Shown here piece after piece: positions 33,146-42,006 of a stretch of 58,894 nt of DNA. The translations under genes were made by a program, and so were the position numbers. This stretch comes from Oscillospiraceae bacterium (lineage in GTDB: Bacteria; Bacillota; Clostridia; Oscillospirales; Oscillospiraceae): contig JAFZDL010000078.1 of assembly GCA_017561205.1 (NCBI GenBank), positions 1 to 58,894 of the forward strand, written 5' to 3'. A model generated the notes under the pieces. The model did no database searches. It saw nothing but the letters and a program-made list of their open reading frames with translations, and had not been told where the DNA came from. The number at the start of each line of letters is the position of its first letter. Positions within the stretch are counted from its first letter, which is position 1.

Positions 33146-33880
33146 TCAATCGATTAGGTTCTGCATTTGATACAGGTCTGCTTGTTTGCCGGCCAGGAAA
33201 CGGGCAGCAGCAAGCGCACCTTCTGCAAATAAGGCTCGATCATACACCTCGTGCTTCAAGGTAATGGCCTGAGTATCAGTAGAAACAATCACCTCGTGAA
33301 TACCAGGGATATTACCCCGACGGATAGCATGGAAGCCAATCTCTCCGGGATCCCGTTTCGCCATACCGGAGCGACCCATCAGGAATGTAGCTTTTGTGCG
33401 GATCTCCTGAATGGCTTTACCAATGGATAACGCTGTGCCGCTGGGGGCATCGACTTTCCGGTTGTGATGGGTCTCTATAATTTCAATGTCCGCCTCTGGA
33501 AAAGCGGCAGCTGTCTTTTTAGCAAGTTCTATCAGCAATGCAATGCCCAAAGACATATTGGCACTCCAGAATACCGGAATCTGTTCTGCTGCAGCAGTGA
33601 TGGCGGCTTTTTCTTCCTCATTGTGACCAGTGGTACACATAATTACACCAGTATTGTGCGCAACTGCCCAGGCCATAACAGCCGGAGTTGCTGTGTGGAA
33701 GGAAAAGTCAATCACCAAGTCTGCGGTGCCGGAAAAAAGGTCCAAAGAGGTCAGCACGGTTTCTCCGTCACCGGCAATATCCACTTGTGCAGCCAGTTCC
33801 AGATCGTCTGCGCTGTTAATTCTTTCCACACACAACTTACCCATGCGGCCCAGTGCGCCGCAAACAACAATCCGTATCAT
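33146..33880 (-). CDS. dapB: 4-Hydroxy-tetrahydrodipicolinate reductase
   Basis: It reduces the DapA product with NAD(P)H. The nucleotide loop GALGRMGK, CTTGHNEEE, ANMSLGIALL, the catalytic-site phrase ETHHNRKVDAPSGTAL and RRGNIPGIHEV are all present. ATG 33880 overlaps the dapA stop by 4 bases (ATGA). An earlier in-frame ATG at 33907 would lie further inside dapA and is not preferred. 244 residues. Confidence 0.95.
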   Translation of the reverse strand: MIRIVVCGALGRMGKLCVERINSADDLELAAQVDIAGDGETVLTSLDLFSGTADLVIDFSFHTATPAVMAWAVAHNTGVIMCTTGHNEEEKAAITAAAEQIPVFWSANMSLGIALLIELAKKTAAAFPEADIEIIETHHNRKVDAPSGTALSIGKAIQEIRTKATFLMGRSGMAKRDPGEIGFHAIRRGNIPGIHEVIVSTDTQAITLKHEVYDRALFAEGALAAARFLAGKQADLYQMQNLID

Positions 33881-34767
33881 ACGTTCACACCCACCTCGCG
33901 CATACATTCCAGCAGGTGCTGCCGTGCTGTCTCTTCCATGGTCACCAGAGGCAGGCGGACATAGTTTTCACCATAACCCATAGCAGCAGCCGCCGCCTTG
34001 GCAGGAATGGGATTCACTTCGCAGAACAACGCATTCGTCAGGGGCAGATACTTCTTTTGCAGTTCCATAGCACCCTGTACATCCCCCGCAAAGAATTTCT
34101 TGCACATCAAAGAGGTTTCCGCCGGTACAACATTGGACAGCACAGAAATGACGCCCTTACCGCCGCAAGCCAGAACGGGAACGATCTGGTCGTCGTTACC
34201 GGAGTAGATGTCTAACCGGTCACCCACAAGCGCAGCAGTCTCCACGATCTTGGAGATGTTACCGTTGGCCTCCTTAATAGCGGCAATCATAGGGTGACCG
34301 GCCAGCTTTGCATAGGTAGCCGGCTCAATATTCACGCCAGTACGGGAGGGAACATTGTATAGAATTACAGGCTTGGTCGAAGCATCTGCAATAGCAGTAA
34401 AGAATGCAACCAGACCTCTTTGTGTTGTCTTGTTATAGTAGGGTGTTACCAGCAACATGGCATCATAGCCAATGCTACAGGCATACTTGGTTAGATCAAT
34501 GGCATAGGCAGCATCGTTGGAACCGGTACCGGCGATCATAGGCACGCGGCCGTCCACAACGTTGATGGCAAATTGCAGAACTTCGCGGTGCTCTTCGTCG
34601 CTCAAAGTGGAACCCTCACCAGTGGTGCCACAGATGACCAAAGCGTCAATGCCCTGCGCAACCTGCCAATTCAGCATCCGCTCAAAAGCCTCATAGTCGA
34701 TACCTTGGGCATTCATGGGGGTAACAATGGCTGTCGCCGCACCGGTGAAAATACTTTCTTTTCTCAT
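33877..34767 (-). CDS. dapA: 4-Hydroxy-tetrahydrodipicolinate synthase
   Basis: It condenses pyruvate and aspartate semialdehyde, the first committed step to diaminopimelate and lysine. TIM-barrel landmarks are AIVTPMNAQGIDY, CGTTGEGSTLSDEEH, YYNKTTQRGL, YNVPSRTGVN with the catalytic Tyr, AIKEANGN with the Schiff-base Lys, and GGKGVISVLSN. ATG 34767 follows AAGGAG; the frame extends to 34812 into the riboswitch terminator and is not used. It is the first gene of dapA-dapB-ddh-lysA. Confidence 0.95.
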   Translation of the reverse strand: MRKESIFTGAATAIVTPMNAQGIDYEAFERMLNWQVAQGIDALVICGTTGEGSTLSDEEHREVLQFAINVVDGRVPMIAGTGSNDAAYAIDLTKYACSIGYDAMLLVTPYYNKTTQRGLVAFFTAIADASTKPVILYNVPSRTGVNIEPATYAKLAGHPMIAAIKEANGNISKIVETAALVGDRLDIYSGNDDQIVPVLACGGKGVISVLSNVVPAETSLMCKKFFAGDVQGAMELQKKYLPLTNALFCEVNPIPAKAAAAAMGYGENYVRLPLVTMEETARQHLLECMREVGVNV

Positions 34768-34786
34768 ATCTATACTCTCCTTGATT

Positions 34787-34819
34787 AAAATAAAATAGCC
34801 GATGCGATGCATCGGCTAT
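34787..34819 (-). terminator. Riboswitch-controlled terminator before dapA
   Basis: ATAGCCGATG (34795-34804) pairs with CATCGGCTAT (34810-34819), and leftward the RNA continues with a U-rich tract. It lies between the lysine aptamer and dapA, fitting transcription attenuation. Confidence 0.85.
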
Positions 34820-34882
34820 CCAAAAGCAACAAAAAAACAAATTCTTCCTGCAAAATAAGCAGGCTGCGTTTGTTGTAATTGC

Positions 34883-35040
34883 GATAGCACTCCGCATAAT
34901 GCGACAGTCAGACAGGTGTTTCCTGTCTGCCCAGGTAAGCCTTGCGCCTCGGCTACCTTCGGCGACGATCCCTTTCACCAAACCACGGCTCTGCGAAAGC
35001 CTACGGGCAAGACTACTCTTGATGCGACGCGCCTCTATCT
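34883..35040 (-). promoter_or_regulatory. Lysine riboswitch (L box) aptamer
   Basis: Reading leftward the RNA has the conserved lysine-riboswitch landmarks in order: AUAGAGGCGCG, AUCAAGAGUAG, GGUGAAAGGGAUCGUCGCCGA, a GCAGACAGG/CCUGUCUG arm, and the closing GGAGUGCUAUC that pairs with the start. Lysine binding is expected to favour the terminator at 34787-34819 and shut down dapA-dapB-ddh-lysA. Confidence 0.92.
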
Positions 35041-35050
35041 AATTTTCTGT

Positions 35051-35079
35051 AGTTTAACACAGGATAACCCAAATGTCAA
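35051..35079 (-). promoter_or_regulatory. Promoter of the lysine operon
   Basis: Leftward TTGACA (35074-35079), a 17-base spacer, TAAACT (35051-35056), just before the riboswitch. Confidence 0.7.
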
Positions 35080-35126
35080 CATTTTATAATTTGTTTCGTG
35101 AACATAATTTTAAATACGGTGTTGCC

Positions 35127-35168
35127 GTATGCGTGCATTATTTGCCTTGACATATTTATACCTTGTGG
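35127..35168 (+). repeat. Dispersed promoter-like repeat C, copy 2
   Basis: It shares TGCATTA, TTGACATATTTAT and CTTGTGG with 18317-18356. The -10 of copy 1 (TAAAAT) is changed to GAAAAAC here, so this copy may be inactive. It lies in the gap between the lysine operon and the DeoR gene, where no gene is seen. Confidence 0.45.
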
Positions 35169-35304
35169 AAAAACAAATCATGTAATTGTATATTTCATAT
35201 TTATTAAAACAATATATTTGATAAACGGTGCGAATAGAAACTCGTGCCAATAAGCACCTGGGACCTATGTTTGTCTGGAATCCAGAATTTGAACAAAATG
35301 AAAT

Positions 35305-36048
35305 TTACAAAACAATCAAGCTTGTGATCTCAGCCGGCAGTGGCTGATCGGAAATAACACCGTTCAGGTACTGAATACTTCCCATATCATAAAAGTAGGT
35401 CTTGTTCAGCTTACTGCTGTCGCACAGCAAATATTTTGCCCGGGCTTTTTGCATCATTACCTGCCGCAGATGGCACTCGTCTACGGAGGGGTCGCTCATT
35501 TGCCCATCCTCAGATAAGCCGTGGCAGGAGAAAAACATAATGTCCGCATTGTACTTACGCACTGCATCTTCTGCTTCTTTACCAACATACGAGAAAGAAT
35601 TTGTGCGCATTTTGCCGCCGGTGCAAAATACGGGAATATGCATTTCTGCTAAGGCAACTGCGGTTTTTGCACCGCTGGTAATCACAATAATATCCTTGAA
35701 TTTGGAAAGATAGGGCACCAGATGATAAGCACTTGTAGAGCCGTCGAGCATAATCACCATACCGTCTTTAATGTACTTGGAGGCCATCATTCCCATTTTC
35801 TCTTTCGGCTTGCTGCGTTCATTTTCCCGCAGGATAAACGGAATCTCCCTATCTGCAGCGCCTGCAATCCGATTTAAGATCGCACCACCATAGCATTTGG
35901 TGATGATACCTCGTCGTGCAAGCTCCGTATAATCCCGACGAATGGTAGGCTCTGAAAAATTAAGCTTTTTTGCCATTTCCCGAACGGTAATAGCCGGATT
36001 CTTCTGTAGCTCAAAAATAATGAGATTGTGTCTTTCGTTAATTAGCAT
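35305..36048 (-). CDS. DeoR/GlpR-family sugar-phosphate-responsive regulator (247 aa)
   Basis: An N-terminal helix-turn-helix (ITVREMAKKLNFSEPTIRRDYTELARRGIITKCYGGA) is followed by a DeoR sensor domain with MLDGSTSAYHL, VITSGAKTAVAL and FFSCHGLSEDG, which in this family binds a phosphorylated sugar. AGGAGG lies 7 bases before ATG. It is divergent from a SorE-like dehydrogenase and a PfkB kinase, which it most likely controls through repeated TGATT words in the 136-base gap. Confidence 0.9.
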   Translation of the reverse strand: MLINERHNLIIFELQKNPAITVREMAKKLNFSEPTIRRDYTELARRGIITKCYGGAILNRIAGAADREIPFILRENERSKPKEKMGMMASKYIKDGMVIMLDGSTSAYHLVPYLSKFKDIIVITSGAKTAVALAEMHIPVFCTGGKMRTNSFSYVGKEAEDAVRKYNADIMFFSCHGLSEDGQMSDPSVDECHLRQVMMQKARAKYLLCDSSKLNKTYFYDMGSIQYLNGVISDQPLPAEITSLIVL

Positions 36049-36060
36049 TTGGATACCTCC

Positions 36061-36151
36061 TTGTGATTACTTTTGATTATTATAACACACTATATGATTA
36101 TTTTCAATTTTTTGTGGCGATATTTGATTTTTTGTTTTTTGTCTATATAAT
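36061..36151 (+). promoter_or_regulatory. Promoter and repeated TGATT words between deoR and the dehydrogenase gene
   Basis: A rightward promoter TTGATT (36124-36129), 16-base spacer, TATAAT (36146-36151). The words TGATTAC, TTTTGATTATT, ATGATTATTTT, TTTGATTTTTT and the inverted AATCAAAAT recur across the gap and probably form the DeoR-family binding sites. Confidence 0.55.
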
Positions 36152-36184
36152 CAAAATCAGAAATAATATCAGGAGGGCAATAAA

Positions 36185-37438
36185 ATGAAAACAACAGCTA
36201 TCAGAATGTACGGCGCCAACGATATCCGCCTGGAAGAATTTGAGCTGCCGGAAATTACCGCTGACGAGGTACTGATCCGGGTGGTCAGTGACTCTGTATG
36301 CGCTTCTACTTACAAGGCAATCAAGCAGGGCGCGGCCCATAAGCGTGTGCCCGATGATGTGGCGGAGAATCCTGTTATCATCGGTCACGAAATGTGTGGC
36401 GAGGTGGTAGAGGTAGGCGAAAATGTGAAGAAGGATTGGACTCCCGGTCAGAAGGTAGTTATTCAACCTGCGCTGAAGCTGCCCAATAACTACGATCCCG
36501 GCTATTCCTATCCCTACATCGGTGGCAATGCTACCTACGCTGTTGTTCCCAAGCTGGTTTTGGAGCGGAACTGCCTGCTGCCTTATGCCGGCGACAGCTT
36601 CTTTGCCGGTTCTTTGGCAGAGGCACTGGGCTGCTGCATCCGCGGTTATAAAGGCTTCTATCACACAGATTATACCAATTACGAGCGTTTTGACGGCGCA
36701 AAGGTTGGCGGAAAGATCGCAATTTTGGGCGGTGCCGGTCCTATGGGTATCGGCTGTGTGGAGCTGGCCATCGGCTATGCCGGTGTTTCCCAGGTGGTGG
36801 TAACCGATCTGAACCAAGACCGTCTGGACTATGCCGCCAGAATGTGTCCTGCATATAAGGCTGCCAAAAAGGGCGTCAAGCTCAGCTATGTGAACACCTC
36901 CGGCATGGAAGATCCCACTGCTGCGCTGCTGGAACTGTCTGAGGGCGGCTTTGACGATGTATTTGTAATGGTACCTGTTGCAGGACTGTTTACCATGGCA
37001 GAAAAGATCTGCCGTGAGGACGGCTGTATCAACTTCTTTGCAGGCCCTCCTGTTCACGACCTGCCCGGCAGCCTGAATTTGTACCGGGTTCACTACGATG
37101 GCATCCATGTGGTCGGTACTGCCGGCAGTATCCCCGTGGATATGACCGATGTGCTGGAGCTGATGGAGAGCCATAAGATCAACCCCGGTGCTATGGTCTC
37201 TCACATTTTGGGTATGAAGGCTGTGGAAGAGACCCTCTATGCCATGGAAAAACCCAGTGGAGCCAAGAAGGTTTGCTACAATGAGCTGGATATCCCTCTG
37301 ATCGCCATTGACGATCTGGAGGAATTGGGTAAAAATGATCCTATGTATGCAGAGCTGGCTGCCATTGTTAAGAGAAACGGCGGTATGTGGTGTACTGAGG
37401 CAGAAAACTACTTACTGGCGAACGCACCCAGACTGTGA
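36185..37438 (+). CDS. Zinc-dependent medium-chain dehydrogenase, sorbose-1-phosphate reductase-like (417 aa)
   Basis: A GroES-like N-terminal half with GHEMCGEVVEVGENVK and a Rossmann half with AILGGAGPMGIGCVELAIGYAG and VTDLNQDRLDYA define the medium-chain dehydrogenase family. The length and the YSYPYIGGNATYAVVP and FFAGPPVHDLPGSLN segments resemble L-sorbose-1-phosphate reductase (SorE)-type proteins. It probably interconverts a sugar or polyol phosphate with NAD(P)H. GGAGG precedes ATG. A PfkB-family kinase follows after 8 bases. The exact substrate is not fixed by sequence. Confidence 0.8.
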   Translation: MKTTAIRMYGANDIRLEEFELPEITADEVLIRVVSDSVCASTYKAIKQGAAHKRVPDDVAENPVIIGHEMCGEVVEVGENVKKDWTPGQKVVIQPALKLPNNYDPGYSYPYIGGNATYAVVPKLVLERNCLLPYAGDSFFAGSLAEALGCCIRGYKGFYHTDYTNYERFDGAKVGGKIAILGGAGPMGIGCVELAIGYAGVSQVVVTDLNQDRLDYAARMCPAYKAAKKGVKLSYVNTSGMEDPTAALLELSEGGFDDVFVMVPVAGLFTMAEKICREDGCINFFAGPPVHDLPGSLNLYRVHYDGIHVVGTAGSIPVDMTDVLELMESHKINPGAMVSHILGMKAVEETLYAMEKPSGAKKVCYNELDIPLIAIDDLEELGKNDPMYAELAAIVKRNGGMWCTEAENYLLANAPRL

Positions 37439-37446
37439 GGAACACT

Positions 37447-38370
37447 ATGAAAATTTACACGATCACCCTGAATCCTGCTTACGATGTCCACGCCTATGCG
37501 GAGCATTTTGCCCCGTTCCATGAGAATCTGGCAAATATCACCTCGCGGGAAGCAGGCGGCAAAGGTGTTAACCTAAGTAGAGCCCTGAAAAATGGTGGCA
37601 CAGAGAACACTGCCATCGTGGTCTTGGGCAAGGATAACTGTGCAGAATTCAAGGAAGAACTGGAAACGGCAGGTCTAAATACCTTGTTTTTGGAAAAGTC
37701 CGGCCGTATTCGTGAAAACCTCACGATCCATTGCGCAGATGCACCGGAGACCCGCATCAGCTTTTCTGGTTTCCCGGCTGACGACAGCCTTTTACAGGAG
37801 GTTGTACAGTTGCTTACAGTCGATGAAGAAACGGTCATCACATTCACCGGCAGAGTGGCTTCCGGTATGTCTATGGAAAAGGTTAAGGCATTTCTAAAGA
37901 AGCTGCAGGCGCAGGGTGCAAAGATCGTGCTGGATTCCAAATCCTTCTCTTTAGAGGATATTTTTGAAGTTGCCCCCTGGCTTATTAAGCCCAACCAGGA
38001 AGAAATTTCTGAGTACCTGAACTGTCCTATCAACACTATCTCCGAGGCTGTAGAAAAGGCGCGTGTTTTTGCCCAGCACGGTGTTGTGAATGTTATGGTG
38101 TCCCTGGGCGAGCAAGGAGCTATGCTGCTGCAGGGCAATGATTGCTATATTGCTACACCCCCTGCCATAAATGCGATTTCGACCATTGGTGCAGGAGACA
38201 GCTCTCTTGCAGGCTTTATTGCTGCTGCCCAGAGAGGGGAAGATGCAGCGCTCTGTTTAAAAAATGCCGTTACCTACGGCACTGCCGCCTGCTTGACGGA
38301 AGGTTCTCTGCCGCCTACTGCAGCAGACATTGCTGCCATCCACCCCCAGGTGGAAGTGAAACGATTCTAA
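37447..38370 (+). CDS. PfkB-family sugar-phosphate kinase (1-phosphofructokinase/tagatose-6-phosphate kinase type)
   Basis: The start MKIYTITLNPAYDVHAY and EAGGKGVNLSRAL are typical of the FruK/LacC group, and TIGAGDSSLAGFIAA carries the catalytic GAGD motif. In that group the product is a hexose bisphosphate such as fructose-1,6- or tagatose-1,6-bisphosphate. With the SorE-like reductase this suggests a route from a ketose or polyol 1-phosphate to glycolysis. ATG 37447 follows GAGGA; the frame start at 37435 overlaps the previous gene. No PTS transporter is present nearby. Confidence 0.85.
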   Translation: MKIYTITLNPAYDVHAYAEHFAPFHENLANITSREAGGKGVNLSRALKNGGTENTAIVVLGKDNCAEFKEELETAGLNTLFLEKSGRIRENLTIHCADAPETRISFSGFPADDSLLQEVVQLLTVDEETVITFTGRVASGMSMEKVKAFLKKLQAQGAKIVLDSKSFSLEDIFEVAPWLIKPNQEEISEYLNCPINTISEAVEKARVFAQHGVVNVMVSLGEQGAMLLQGNDCYIATPPAINAISTIGAGDSSLAGFIAAAQRGEDAALCLKNAVTYGTAACLTEGSLPPTAADIAAIHPQVEVKRF

Positions 38371-38384
38371 TCAAACTGAACTAT

Positions 38385-38426
38385 AAAAAGACTGTTGCAA
38401 AACAAAAGTTTTGCAACAGTCTTTTT
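38385..38426 (+). terminator. Terminator of the dehydrogenase-kinase operon
   Basis: AAAAAGACTGTTGCAAAAC pairs perfectly with its complement around a 4-base loop and ends in T's. Confidence 0.9.
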
Positions 38427-38612
38427 ATGGTTAAAAATCAAACAATGGGATATCTTAAAGCAGCCTTTTGCCCTTGGGCACAAGTATACAGGCGGGAAAT
38501 GCTGTGGCCGTCCAGGATCATTTGATATAGTGCTAATATAAGACCTACCAAAGCATTGTCTTCAGTTAAACCTGAGGTTTGCAGTAGCAAGCGCTTCTGT
38601 AGATGCTGCATA

Positions 38613-38640
38613 TTGCTTTTTTACCGCTGTGTGATATAAT
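38613..38640 (+). promoter_or_regulatory. Promoter of trkA-trkH
   Basis: TTGCTT (38613-38618), a 16-base spacer, TATAAT (38635-38640). The preceding 38427-38612 holds no gene. Confidence 0.55.
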
Positions 38641-38674
38641 AAAAGATAATTTCCGTGAAAATGGGGGTTTTTGT

Positions 38675-40033
38675 ATGAACATTATCGTTGCAGGCGCCGG
38701 CAAGGTAGGCAAGGTTCTTGTGCGGCAGCTGGCCGCCGAGGGTCATGCCCTCACTGTCATCGATCAGAACAGCCACACTTTGGAGACTTTGGTGGTGCGT
38801 TACGATGCTATCGGTGTGCAGGGCAACTGCGCCTCCAAGGAGGTGCTGGAGCAGGCAGATGTACATAATGCGGATCTTCTCATCGCCGCCACCAATGCCG
38901 ACGAAATCAATCTGCTATGCTGTATGACCGCCCACGGTCTTAACCCCAATATCCACACTATCGCCCGCATCCGCAACCCGGAATACACCGAGCAGATTAT
39001 GACCATGCGGGATACCTTCCCCCTGTCCTTAACCATCAATCCGGAGAAGCAGGCCGCCCTGGAAATCGAGCGGCTGCTGAAATTCCCCGGATTCCTCCGG
39101 CGGGAATCCTTTGCCAAGGGCCGTTCCGAGATTGTGGAACTGCGCATCGACGGAAAAAGCAAGCTTAACAATGTGGCGTTGATGGATATGAGCAGCGTTG
39201 TCAAATGTCGTGTGCTGGTCTGCGCCGTTTTACGGGGCGGACAGGCTGTTGCCCCAAGCGGTACTTTCGTTTTGCAGGAGGGCGACCGGATCTTTGTTAC
39301 AGCCCCCACTGCCGATCTTTCTGTATTGCTGAAAAATTTGGGCATTACCACCCGTCCTGTGCGCCGGGTGATGCTGTGCGGCGGCGGCCGTGTGGCCTAC
39401 TATTTGGCCCAGGCTTTGGAAGATGATCATATTTCCGTTATGCTTTTGGAGCGAAATCCCGAACGCTGCCTGGCGCTGGCCGAAAACCTGCCCAACGCAG
39501 AAGTGATCCGGGGTGATTGCAGCAGCCAGGCCCTTCTGGAAGAACAGGGCATTCAGGACTGCGATGCCGTTGTAGCCCTCACCGGCCTGGACGAGACCAA
39601 TATGATCCTCTCCCTGTACGCAAACACCCGGGGTGTCAATCAGACCGTCACCAAGCTCAGCCGGGAGGAGACCATCAGCATTGCCAATACTATGGCTCTG
39701 GGCAGTATCATCAGCCCCAAGGAGCTTTGCAGTAATATCATCGTCCGCTATGTCCGGGCAATGGAAAATCAGACCGGCGCTGCTGTATCCGTCCACGCCA
39801 TTGCTGACGGTCAGGCAGAAGCCATCGAATTTGTGGTAGACGAAAGCACCCCCAACTGCGGTGTGCCTCTAAAGGCTATGAAGCTCAAGCCCGATGTGCT
39901 GGTGGCCAGCATCATCCATGGCTCTGCATCTGTGATCCCCAGCGGTGATTCTCAATTCATTCCCGGTGATCGCGTGGTCGTTGTCACCAGCCGTCGTGGC
40001 TCACTGCACCAGATGGGCGACATTTTCGCGTAA
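38675..40033 (+). CDS. trkA: Trk potassium uptake regulatory subunit
   Basis: It is a cytoplasmic ring protein that gates the TrkH channel in response to nucleotides. Two RCK modules are present: MNIIVAGAGKVGKVLVRQLAAEGH with VIDQN at the N-terminus, and VMLCGGGRVAYYLAQALE with LLERN from about 225. Each is followed by an RCK_C domain (FVLQEGDRIFV; FIPGDRVVVV). 452 residues, normal length. ATG 38675 matches the family start; upstream codons to 38603 lie in the promoter. trkH follows after 12 bases. Confidence 0.93.
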   Translation: MNIIVAGAGKVGKVLVRQLAAEGHALTVIDQNSHTLETLVVRYDAIGVQGNCASKEVLEQADVHNADLLIAATNADEINLLCCMTAHGLNPNIHTIARIRNPEYTEQIMTMRDTFPLSLTINPEKQAALEIERLLKFPGFLRRESFAKGRSEIVELRIDGKSKLNNVALMDMSSVVKCRVLVCAVLRGGQAVAPSGTFVLQEGDRIFVTAPTADLSVLLKNLGITTRPVRRVMLCGGGRVAYYLAQALEDDHISVMLLERNPERCLALAENLPNAEVIRGDCSSQALLEEQGIQDCDAVVALTGLDETNMILSLYANTRGVNQTVTKLSREETISIANTMALGSIISPKELCSNIIVRYVRAMENQTGAAVSVHAIADGQAEAIEFVVDESTPNCGVPLKAMKLKPDVLVASIIHGSASVIPSGDSQFIPGDRVVVVTSRRGSLHQMGDIFA

Positions 40034-40045
40034 CGGGGGCTACAT

Positions 40046-41497
40046 ATGAACTTCAAAATGATGGGGCGATTTATCGCCCAGATCGTAGCCATCGAAGCGG
40101 TCTTTATGATTCCGGCCCTGGCTATCAGCTTAGGTTACTGCGAATGGGCAGCGGTGAAGGCTTTTGCCATCACATTAGCCATCATGCTCACTCTTTCCGG
40201 CATCTTTTATGCCCTTTGTCGCCGGTCGGAAAAGCTTTTCGGCGCGCGGGAAGGCCTTGTGTGTGTTTCCCTCAGCTGGATGGTGATGAGTCTTTTGGGC
40301 GCGCTGCCTTTTGTGCTGTGCGGTCAGGTTCCCAATTACATAGATGCGCTGTTTGAGATTATTTCCGGTTTCACCACCACCGGCGCTTCCGTGATTGCCA
40401 ATGTGGAAGGCCTTTATAAAGGCCTCCTATACTGGCGCAGCTTCAGCCACTGGATCGGTGGTATGGGTGTGCTGGTGTTCCTGCTAGCAATCCTGCCCAG
40501 CGGCGGCGGTTCCGGCTTTACCATGCATCTGCTGCGGGCAGAAAGCCCCGGCCCGGATGTGGGTAAATTGGTGCCGAAAATGCGGCAGACCGCTTTGATT
40601 CTTTATGTGATCTACATTGTGCTCACCATTATCAATATCATCTTCCTGCTGGCAGGAAAAATGCACTGGCTGTATGCCCTCTGCACCGCCTTCGGCACTG
40701 CCGGTACCGGCGGTTTCGGTGTGTTCAACGACTCCCTCGGCAGCGTCAGCCCCTATATTCAGAATGTGACTACCGTATTTATGTTCCTGTTCGGTATCAA
40801 CTTCAGCTGTTTCTATCTGGTGCTTTTGGGCAAGGTTCGCAGTGTGTTCAAGGATGAGGAACTGCGGCTGTATGTGTGTCTGGCTTTTGCCAGCATCATT
40901 GCCATTGTGTTGAACATTCGGCCCCTGTATACCACATTGGAAGAAACCATCCGCCACGCAGCATTCCAGGTGTCTTCCATTATGACCACCACTGGTTACA
41001 CCACCACCGATTATGACCTGTGGCCTGCTTTTTCCAAAGCGATCCTGTTGATGCTGATGATGATCGGCGCCTGCGCCGGTTCCACCGGCGGTGGCCTCAA
41101 ATGTATGCGGGTGCTGCTGCTGTTTAAGGTTCTGCGGCGAAATATCCGCCAGATCCTCAACCCCCGGAAGGTGTTGGTTGTCCGCAGCAACGATAAGGTT
41201 GTGGACGAAAAGGTTTTGGCCAACACCAATGCCTATTTTGCCGCCTATGTGATTATCTTGGTGGTATGTACGCTGATTCTTTCTTTGGACGGATTCAGTT
41301 TGGAAACCAATTTGTCCGCAGCCATTGCCACCTTCAATAATATCGGTCCCGGTATGGCTCAGGTAGGTCCTACCTGCAATTTTGCCGCCTACGGTACGCT
41401 ATCCAAGCTGACTATGAGCCTGGCTATGCTGGCCGGACGCTTGGAAATTTTCCCAATTCTGATCCTGTTGTCCCGTGGTACGTGGCGCAGAAAATAA
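40046..41497 (+). CDS. trkH: Trk potassium uptake membrane subunit
   Basis: An integral membrane protein of 483 residues with about ten hydrophobic helices and four pore-loop repeats. Selectivity-filter-like segments are ISGFTTTGASV, TAFGTAGTGGFGV, SIMTTTGYTTTDY and TFNNIGPGM. GACAGSTGGG is the conserved turn before the last pore domain. It pairs with TrkA encoded upstream. Its stop lies at the base of a terminator that overlaps the end of the convergent DtxR-type gene. Confidence 0.93.
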   Translation: MNFKMMGRFIAQIVAIEAVFMIPALAISLGYCEWAAVKAFAITLAIMLTLSGIFYALCRRSEKLFGAREGLVCVSLSWMVMSLLGALPFVLCGQVPNYIDALFEIISGFTTTGASVIANVEGLYKGLLYWRSFSHWIGGMGVLVFLLAILPSGGGSGFTMHLLRAESPGPDVGKLVPKMRQTALILYVIYIVLTIINIIFLLAGKMHWLYALCTAFGTAGTGGFGVFNDSLGSVSPYIQNVTTVFMFLFGINFSCFYLVLLGKVRSVFKDEELRLYVCLAFASIIAIVLNIRPLYTTLEETIRHAAFQVSSIMTTTGYTTTDYDLWPAFSKAILLMLMMIGACAGSTGGGLKCMRVLLLFKVLRRNIRQILNPRKVLVVRSNDKVVDEKVLANTNAYFAAYVIILVVCTLILSLDGFSLETNLSAAIATFNNIGPGMAQVGPTCNFAAYGTLSKLTMSLAMLAGRLEIFPILILLSRGTWRRK

Positions 41498-41528
41498 AAA
41501 CAAGCCTGTGGTCACACAGGCTTGTTTT
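41497..41528. terminator. Bidirectional terminator shared by trkH and the DtxR-type gene
   Basis: AAAACAAGCCTGTG pairs with CACAGGCTTGTTTT. The stem covers the last codons of the leftward regulator gene (stop at 41512), so coding sequence and terminator overlap. Confidence 0.85.
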
Positions 41529-41892
41529 CATAGTCGGTTACAAAGTTTTTGATAGCCTCAAAGGATTCATCGCTGATGGCATGCTCCAACTTGCAGGCAT
41601 CTTCACTGGCTGTTTCCGGACTGACCCCCAAACGGATCAGCAAATTGGACAAAAGGGTGTGGCGCTCATAGATCTTCTCCGCCACCGCAATACCCGCCCG
41701 GGTCAGGGTGATGGAGCCGTCCTTGGCAATCTTGATAAAATCGCCGTCTTTTAACAGGCCCATAGCCCGGCTGATACTGGGCTTGGAATAGCCCATATAT
41801 TCGGCAATATCTACTGACCGGACATTGCCGTTTTTCTTAAGTAACACATAAATGGATTCCAGATACATCTCGCCGGATTCTTGAATGCGCAT
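41512..41892 (-). CDS. DtxR/MntR-family metal-dependent regulator (126 aa)
   Basis: A winged helix (GEMYLESIYVLLKKNGNVRSVDIAEYMGYSKPSISRAMGLL) is followed by the dimerisation/metal-binding domain (AEKIYERHTLLSNLLIRLGVS...EDACKLEHAISDESFEAI) with the Glu, His and Cys ligands expected of DtxR-family proteins. No SH3-like third domain is present, as in MntR. GGAGGGG lies before ATG 41892; the frame continues to 41964 without a site. It is a strong candidate to bind the GTTAGC-type palindromes in the feo locus 4 kb away. Confidence 0.88.
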   Translation of the reverse strand: MRIQESGEMYLESIYVLLKKNGNVRSVDIAEYMGYSKPSISRAMGLLKDGDFIKIAKDGSITLTRAGIAVAEKIYERHTLLSNLLIRLGVSPETASEDACKLEHAISDESFEAIKNFVTDYENKPV

Positions 41893-42006
41893 AATCTCCC
41901 CTCCTCTTGGCAGGATAAAATTAGTATACCACAATTCTTCCGGTTTTGCAAATATGTATGCCAATGACTCCGAAGAATCATTGGCATTGGTGCGTAATCA
42001 ATTAGA

